A DNA stretch of 64,000 nt from an uncultured eubacterium 1-6 (lineage in GTDB: Bacteria > Bacillota > Clostridia > Lachnospirales > Lachnospiraceae): the NCBI GenBank assembly GCA_903789595.1, contig CAIFEZ010000005.1, forward strand, positions 1 to 64,000. Direction: 5' to 3'. Below the pieces are notes generated by a model. It was not told the origin of the DNA. It worked only from the letters and a program-made list of their open reading frames with translations, and searched no databases. This document shows, piece after piece, positions 60,285-64,000 of the stretch (its first letter is position 1; each line of letters starts with the position of its first letter). A program made the position numbers and the translations under genes.

Positions 60285-60290
60285 TATAAT
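60285..60290 (+). promoter_or_regulatory. extended -10 promoter for the glyoxalase-fold gene
   Basis: TGTTATAAT gives an extended -10 (TG at 60282, TATAAT at 60285). The region is A+T-rich, unlike its surroundings, and starts 40 bases before the gene. No good -35, as usual for extended -10 promoters. Confidence 0.6.
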
Positions 60291-60330
60291 GATTTAAATA
60301 AAATCAGAAGTTGATGGAGAATAATCGGAC

Positions 60331-60714
60331 ATGAAAATTGAGCATATTGCCATGTATGTAAATGATCTTGAGGCGGCAAGAGATTTCTTTATCAAATATT
60401 TTAACGCTTCTTCAAACGCGGGATACCACAACAAAAATACAGATTTTCGGTCTTATTTTCTCACATTCGATGGTGGTTCCAGACTGGAAATTATGAATAA
60501 ACCTGTAATGGAGAATCCAGAGAAGACTCTTACGAGGACAGGATTCATTCATATTGCTTTCAGCGTGGGGAGCAAAGAAAAGGTCGATGAACTTACTGCT
60601 CGGATGAAAGCTGACGGATACGAAGTTGTCAGCGGACCACGCACTACCGGGGATGGTTACTATGAGAGCTGTGTTGTTGCTCTTGAGGGAAATCAGATAG
60701 AAATTACAGTGTGA
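60331..60714 (+). CDS. VOC/glyoxalase-fold protein (phage cargo)
   Basis: 127 residues, ATG 60331 with TGGAGA. VOC fold with the usual metal ligands: H5 (EHIAMYVND), E53 (RLEIM), H74 (FIHIAFSVG) and E124 (QIEITV), as in glyoxalase I-type or antibiotic-binding proteins. It lies between tail genes, is lower in G+C, has its own promoter and is followed by a terminator. It is therefore cargo expressed apart from the late operon. The substrate cannot be told from sequence. Confidence 0.88.
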   Translation: MKIEHIAMYVNDLEAARDFFIKYFNASSNAGYHNKNTDFRSYFLTFDGGSRLEIMNKPVMENPEKTLTRTGFIHIAFSVGSKEKVDELTARMKADGYEVVSGPRTTGDGYYESCVVALEGNQIEITV

Positions 60715-60749
60715 CAAATTCCGGTTTAACCGCAAAAAAATAATTTGAA

Positions 60750-60776
60750 AGCGTCTCCCAACCGAGGCGCTTTTTT
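60750..60776 (+). terminator. intrinsic terminator after the cargo gene
   Basis: AGCGTCTC-CCAACC-GAGGCGCT followed by TTTTT. Confidence 0.85.
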
Positions 60777-60801
60777 CATGCCCTCACGGAGGTGAGCGCC
60801 T

Positions 60802-63282
60802 ATGGCATTGGACATATTAAAAGGCCGCGAGTGCATGGTCTGGACGTTCATGGGAAACACCCGCATGTACACCGCACTGAAGAATTACGGAGACCGTCTC
60901 TCGCAGATAGGTCTCTTTTCTTTTAAGGTCGACGCGACAGGGACTATTACCGAAACCGGCGTAGCGATCAGCGACATGCTGACGTATATCAACAAGTACC
61001 CGCATATTACGTGGCTGCTCACTGTCCGCAATGACGGCGTTTCGAGTGTGTTCACGGCACTCCGGGAAAATACGGACGGAGCGCAGGACAAGTTTCTCAC
61101 TGAGCTGGTTCGGATCATGGAGAAATACCCGTGGTGCGCGGGCGTCGATATTGATCTTGAGCGCGGCGGCGACTATTCCACGCACGCCAAGTCAACGGCG
61201 ATGTTCAGGAACATCTGGAACGCAGTCAAGAACTACGACAGCACGAAGAAGGTCAACATCTGCCTGCCCGGCATGAACGCTGTGAACGGTTCTGTCGGAG
61301 GCGAAAACTGGTGCATATACGCTGACCTGAACGCGTACTGCGATACGGCGGCCATCATGAGTTATGGAATGGCGTGGGCTGGGAGCGCTCCGGGTCCGGT
61401 ATCTCCAAAGGACTGGCTCGACGGCATCTACGACTACGCAGTCAAAGCAATGACGCCGGGAAAGGTGTTCATGGGACTTCCGGCATACGGCTGGAACTGG
61501 CAGATTTACGATACGCCGGAAAACCTCGGCAACACATATCGAGGAGTATCCAACACCTACTACGCCGCCAAGAACTGGATGACGGGAAAGTACAACTTCA
61601 CGGACGACGCAGCTCCGCAGCCGTTTATCCCGATTCTCGCGTACTGGGACGACTACAACAAGGTGCCGTACGCCTTCCCGCAGGTCTACGACTTCGCTGA
61701 AGGTCAGGACGCAAGCAGCTACAACTACCCGCTGATGGCCGGAACCTACAACCGCAGGCGCTATCTCACCGCCTACAGCAAGATGCAAAAGACCTCGTTC
61801 GGAACGGTCTATGTAGATCATGACGGCACGCCGGACAGCTATACCGGCATCGTATCATCGAAGAACGGCGTCGCGGTCATGGGTGACGAAGGAGAAGCGA
61901 CCTACACCTTCTCCGTTTCAAGCTCCGGAACATACGACATTGCCGTCCGGCTCTGCTATCCATTCTGGGACAAGAACGGAATATATGTCAGCATTGACGG
62001 GACGCAGAAGCATTTCACCGAGTCGCGGCTTTGGTGGCCGTACTGGCGCAGCACCTTCTGGGCTTCGCTCGCGGACGGCATCAGCCTGTCAGCCGGAACG
62101 CACACCATCACGGTATCGGTTGACGTGAAGGGCGTGCAGTTCTACGGATTCCGCGTCTGCTCGGATTTCAGCGAGGAGCCGTCAGCAGGAAGTGCGTCGT
62201 TCACGCTTTCTCCCCGCCACTTCATTGATGTGGATGGCAATGAGTGCCAACCTGATAAAGGCTTCAAGCTCACCTGTGAAATGCTGAGAAGGAAACCAGA
62301 CTCCGCGCTTATCTGGTACGAGGATTTCGAGGATTACGGCATGCTCGAAACGAACTACTGGCAGACGCTGTCCGGCTCATGGAAAGTCTGGCGATCGGAC
62401 GAGTATTCCGAATCCCGCGTTTATTCCCAACTCGACGGCAGCGGCAAATTTGCATGGAACTACGACGGATTCAAGGACGTTCACCTCCGGGCGCGGCTTG
62501 CGTTTCCAGCGGGAAGCACTGGCAAGGCGGGCGTCTTCTGCGGCAGCCTGTTCTGCTGTCTCAACTACAGCAGTCAGGCCGTGGAGCTGTGGAACGGAAG
62601 TACAAAGCTCGGAAGCTACTCGCAGTCGATTCAGCAGACGCCGACCGCAAGTCTCCGTACCGATCCAACCACCTACACCGTCGAGATGCGGATTCGCGGC
62701 AGCACCGTGCGCGTCTATTCCGGCGCGTCAAATACGCTGCGGTTCACCGCAACGGTCAGCGGATTCTCAGGAGGAACCGCCGGATACCAGTCTGACCAGA
62801 GGACGATCTGCGAACTGCTCCGCATGGGCGACGCGTGGACGTACGAGCCATACGAACGCTTCGACGTGACCTTCCCAGACGGCAGCGTCACCCAGTACGG
62901 ACGCATCAGCCGGAGCAACTGCACATGGGACGACGAATTCCAGGTGTTCACGCTCACCTCGGATGTTGAGGAATCCACTACAAGAAGCGAATCCATCTCA
63001 ATGGACTACGAATTCTACCACTCGGCACAGCTCGACCTCGAATGCGGGAAGGACTACACGGTGACGATCACGCCGAAGGACATCGACATCTGGATCTCGC
63101 GGCTTTTCCTCGGAGACGCGGACGGATTTTCCATTCTCTACTATCAGGACGTGGATTCGCTCGTCTACTGGGCGAATCAGGCGGCGTACCACTGGGGACT
63201 TCGCGGCATCGCGATCTGGTCGCTCGGGCAGGAGGATTTAAGGCTCTGGGAGGCATTGCCGAAACAGACCGACACCTCATAA
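60802..63282 (+). CDS. GH18-type tail protein with domains inserted in the barrel
   Basis: 826 residues, ATG 60802 with GGAGGTG. Residues 1-330 are a glycoside hydrolase 18 barrel with the catalytic D116-x-D118-x-E120 (GVDIDLERGG), then AAIMSYGMAWAG and VFMGLPAYGWNWQIY. Residues about 335-470 and 500-700 are beta-sandwich sugar-binding modules. The final barrel strand appears only at the C-terminus (RGIAIWSLGQED, about 801-812), so the accessory domains seem to be inserted before the last strand. It probably cuts a GlcNAc-containing host surface polymer during adsorption. Confidence 0.85.
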   Translation: MALDILKGRECMVWTFMGNTRMYTALKNYGDRLSQIGLFSFKVDATGTITETGVAISDMLTYINKYPHITWLLTVRNDGVSSVFTALRENTDGAQDKFLTELVRIMEKYPWCAGVDIDLERGGDYSTHAKSTAMFRNIWNAVKNYDSTKKVNICLPGMNAVNGSVGGENWCIYADLNAYCDTAAIMSYGMAWAGSAPGPVSPKDWLDGIYDYAVKAMTPGKVFMGLPAYGWNWQIYDTPENLGNTYRGVSNTYYAAKNWMTGKYNFTDDAAPQPFIPILAYWDDYNKVPYAFPQVYDFAEGQDASSYNYPLMAGTYNRRRYLTAYSKMQKTSFGTVYVDHDGTPDSYTGIVSSKNGVAVMGDEGEATYTFSVSSSGTYDIAVRLCYPFWDKNGIYVSIDGTQKHFTESRLWWPYWRSTFWASLADGISLSAGTHTITVSVDVKGVQFYGFRVCSDFSEEPSAGSASFTLSPRHFIDVDGNECQPDKGFKLTCEMLRRKPDSALIWYEDFEDYGMLETNYWQTLSGSWKVWRSDEYSESRVYSQLDGSGKFAWNYDGFKDVHLRARLAFPAGSTGKAGVFCGSLFCCLNYSSQAVELWNGSTKLGSYSQSIQQTPTASLRTDPTTYTVEMRIRGSTVRVYSGASNTLRFTATVSGFSGGTAGYQSDQRTICELLRMGDAWTYEPYERFDVTFPDGSVTQYGRISRSNCTWDDEFQVFTLTSDVEESTTRSESISMDYEFYHSAQLDLECGKDYTVTITPKDIDIWISRLFLGDADGFSILYYQDVDSLVYWANQAAYHWGLRGIAIWSLGQEDLRLWEALPKQTDTS

Positions 63283-63307
63283 CTTCATAAATCACAGAGT
63301 TTTTTCA

Positions 63308-63336
63308 AGGCTGTCAGCGTACCACTGGCGGCCTTT
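63308..63336 (+). terminator. hairpin before holin
   Basis: AAGGCTGTCAG pairs with CTGGCGGCCTT (11 pairs with wobbles), followed by TCATTTTG. Counterpart of the hairpin at 633-663. Confidence 0.6.
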
Positions 63337-63369
63337 CATTTTGCTCAAAATCAAAGGAGGGACATTTTG

Positions 63370-63783
63370 ATGAAGGAATTCTGGAACACCATACAGCTCA
63401 TTTTCGCGGCCATCGGAGGATGGCTCGGCTACTTTCTCGGAGGATGCGACGGGCTTCTTATCGCGCTGATCATCTTCGTGGTCTGCGACTACATTACCGG
63501 CGTGCTCTGCGCCATCGCGGACAAGAAGCTCTCGTCTGCAGTTGGATTCAAAGGAATCTGCAGGAAAGTCTTGATCTTCATTCTGGTCGGCATCGCCAAC
63601 ATCCTCGACATCCACGTGCTCGGACATGAGGGCGTGCTGAGAACCGCAATCATATTCTTCTACATTTCGAATGAAGGTCTTTCTCTCACTGAGAACGCCG
63701 CACATCTCGGACTTCCGATTCCCGGCAAGCTCAAGGATGTGCTTGAACAGCTTCACGACAGAAACGACAAGGAGGAACAGTAA
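63370..63783 (+). CDS. phage holin
   Basis: 137 residues, ATG 63370 with AAAGGAGGG; TTG 63367 is a weaker alternative. MKEFWNTIQLIFAAIGGWLGYFLGG and three further hydrophobic segments match the toxin-secretion/phage-lysis holin family and the copy at 692-1111. It forms membrane holes that let the next-encoded lysozyme reach the wall. Confidence 0.9.
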   Translation: MKEFWNTIQLIFAAIGGWLGYFLGGCDGLLIALIIFVVCDYITGVLCAIADKKLSSAVGFKGICRKVLIFILVGIANILDIHVLGHEGVLRTAIIFFYISNEGLSLTENAAHLGLPIPGKLKDVLEQLHDRNDKEEQ

Positions 63784-63785
63784 TT

Positions 63786-64000
63786 ATGGCTATCAAGGGA
63801 ATAGACGTATCGGTCTGGCAGGGAAACATCGACTTTGGCAAGGTCAAAGTGTCAGGCATCAATTTTGTGATTATCCGCGCCGGATACGGCAACGGGAACA
63901 AGGACAAATGGTTCGATGAGAACTACCGGAAAGCAAAAGCAGCCGGGCTCCACATCGGCGCATACTGGTATTCATACGCCACATCCGCTGACGGTGCGAA
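63786..64000 (+). CDS. GH25 lysozyme (endolysin), 3' cut by window edge
   Basis: First 71 codons from ATG 63786. KGIDVSVWQGNIDFGKVK, then FVIIRAGYGNGNKDKWFDENY and GLHIGAYWYSYA are the GH25 (Lyz-type muramidase) start, with the catalytic-site aspartate in GIDVS. It cleaves peptidoglycan at the end of the lytic cycle. It is the intact form of the broken gene at 1113. Two bases separate it from the holin stop. Confidence 0.92.
   Translation, partial: MAIKGIDVSVWQGNIDFGKVKVSGINFVIIRAGYGNGNKDKWFDENYRKAKAAGLHIGAYWYSYATSADGA

Noticed and set aside
60802..63282. Possible diversity-generating retroelement target at the tail protein
   Set aside because: No reverse transcriptase gene and no second near-copy of its 3' end in the window.
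1..64000. tRNA, tmRNA or rRNA genes
   Set aside because: None recognised on either strand, so the integration site of the element cannot be named from this window.

Overview
The window looks like a chromosomal segment of a Firmicute of the class Clostridia (a gut Oscillospiraceae/Lachnospiraceae-like host is my inference). The evidence is the strong AGGAGG ribosome binding sites, the serine-recombinase triplet and the DUF2800/DUF2815/DUF1492/DUF4314/DUF5049 phage gene set. There are no rRNA, tRNA or housekeeping genes: everything visible is prophage, recombination or defence.

Layout. (1) 1-1190, plus strand: the decayed end of a prophage (partial head-tail connector, head-tail adaptor, holin, lysozyme stub with an early stop). 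All four have intact counterparts in the prophage on the right. (2) 1218-5125, plus strand: terminator, SHOCT-like small protein and three overlapping large-serine-recombinase genes. (3) 5155-26798, minus strand: a defence island read toward the left. It holds a helicase-nuclease/methylase restriction pair, a scar of IS66 and IS5 fragments, a Fic protein, a GmrSD-like DUF262/DUF1524 enzyme, a Hachiman pair (HamB/HamA) and a complete type I HsdRSM system. (4) 27039-38743, plus strand: early/replication module with a sigma-like regulator, DUF2800 nuclease, DUF2815 protein, family A DNA polymerase, primase/DUF3987 protein, a candidate origin, VRR-NUC nuclease, SNF2-type helicase and a DUF1492 regulator. 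(5) 38749-64000, plus strand: late operon with phased-repeat promoter, HNH, terminases, DNA methyltransferase, HK97-type head genes, siphovirus tail genes including a gpG/gpGT frameshift, GH18 tail protein, holin, and a GH25 lysozyme cut by the window edge.

How it fits together. Two unrelated restriction operons (10.5 kb and 25.7 kb) each carry the same upstream cassette: an excisionase-type HTH protein, a protein ending in an NBR1 four-tryptophan-like domain, a repeat-bearing leader, and a divergent 57-63 residue gene. The right copy is intact and forms the divergent boundary between the leftward defence operon and the rightward phage early operon, where a temperate phage would normally keep its lysogeny switch. 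The left copy is broken. This duplicated cassette is my best candidate for an undescribed system.

The phage late region carries probable cargo genes: an LRR/EF-hand lipoprotein, a reverse-strand membrane-protein pair between the tail chaperone and tape measure, and a glyoxalase-fold gene with its own promoter. Two recurrent non-coding elements (a CTCC-AGTGRRAAGT hairpin and an AGAGTGATGTATAGACATGCC block) link the recombinase module and the phage, suggesting that both ends derive from related prophages. All family names are from reading motifs; no database search was possible.
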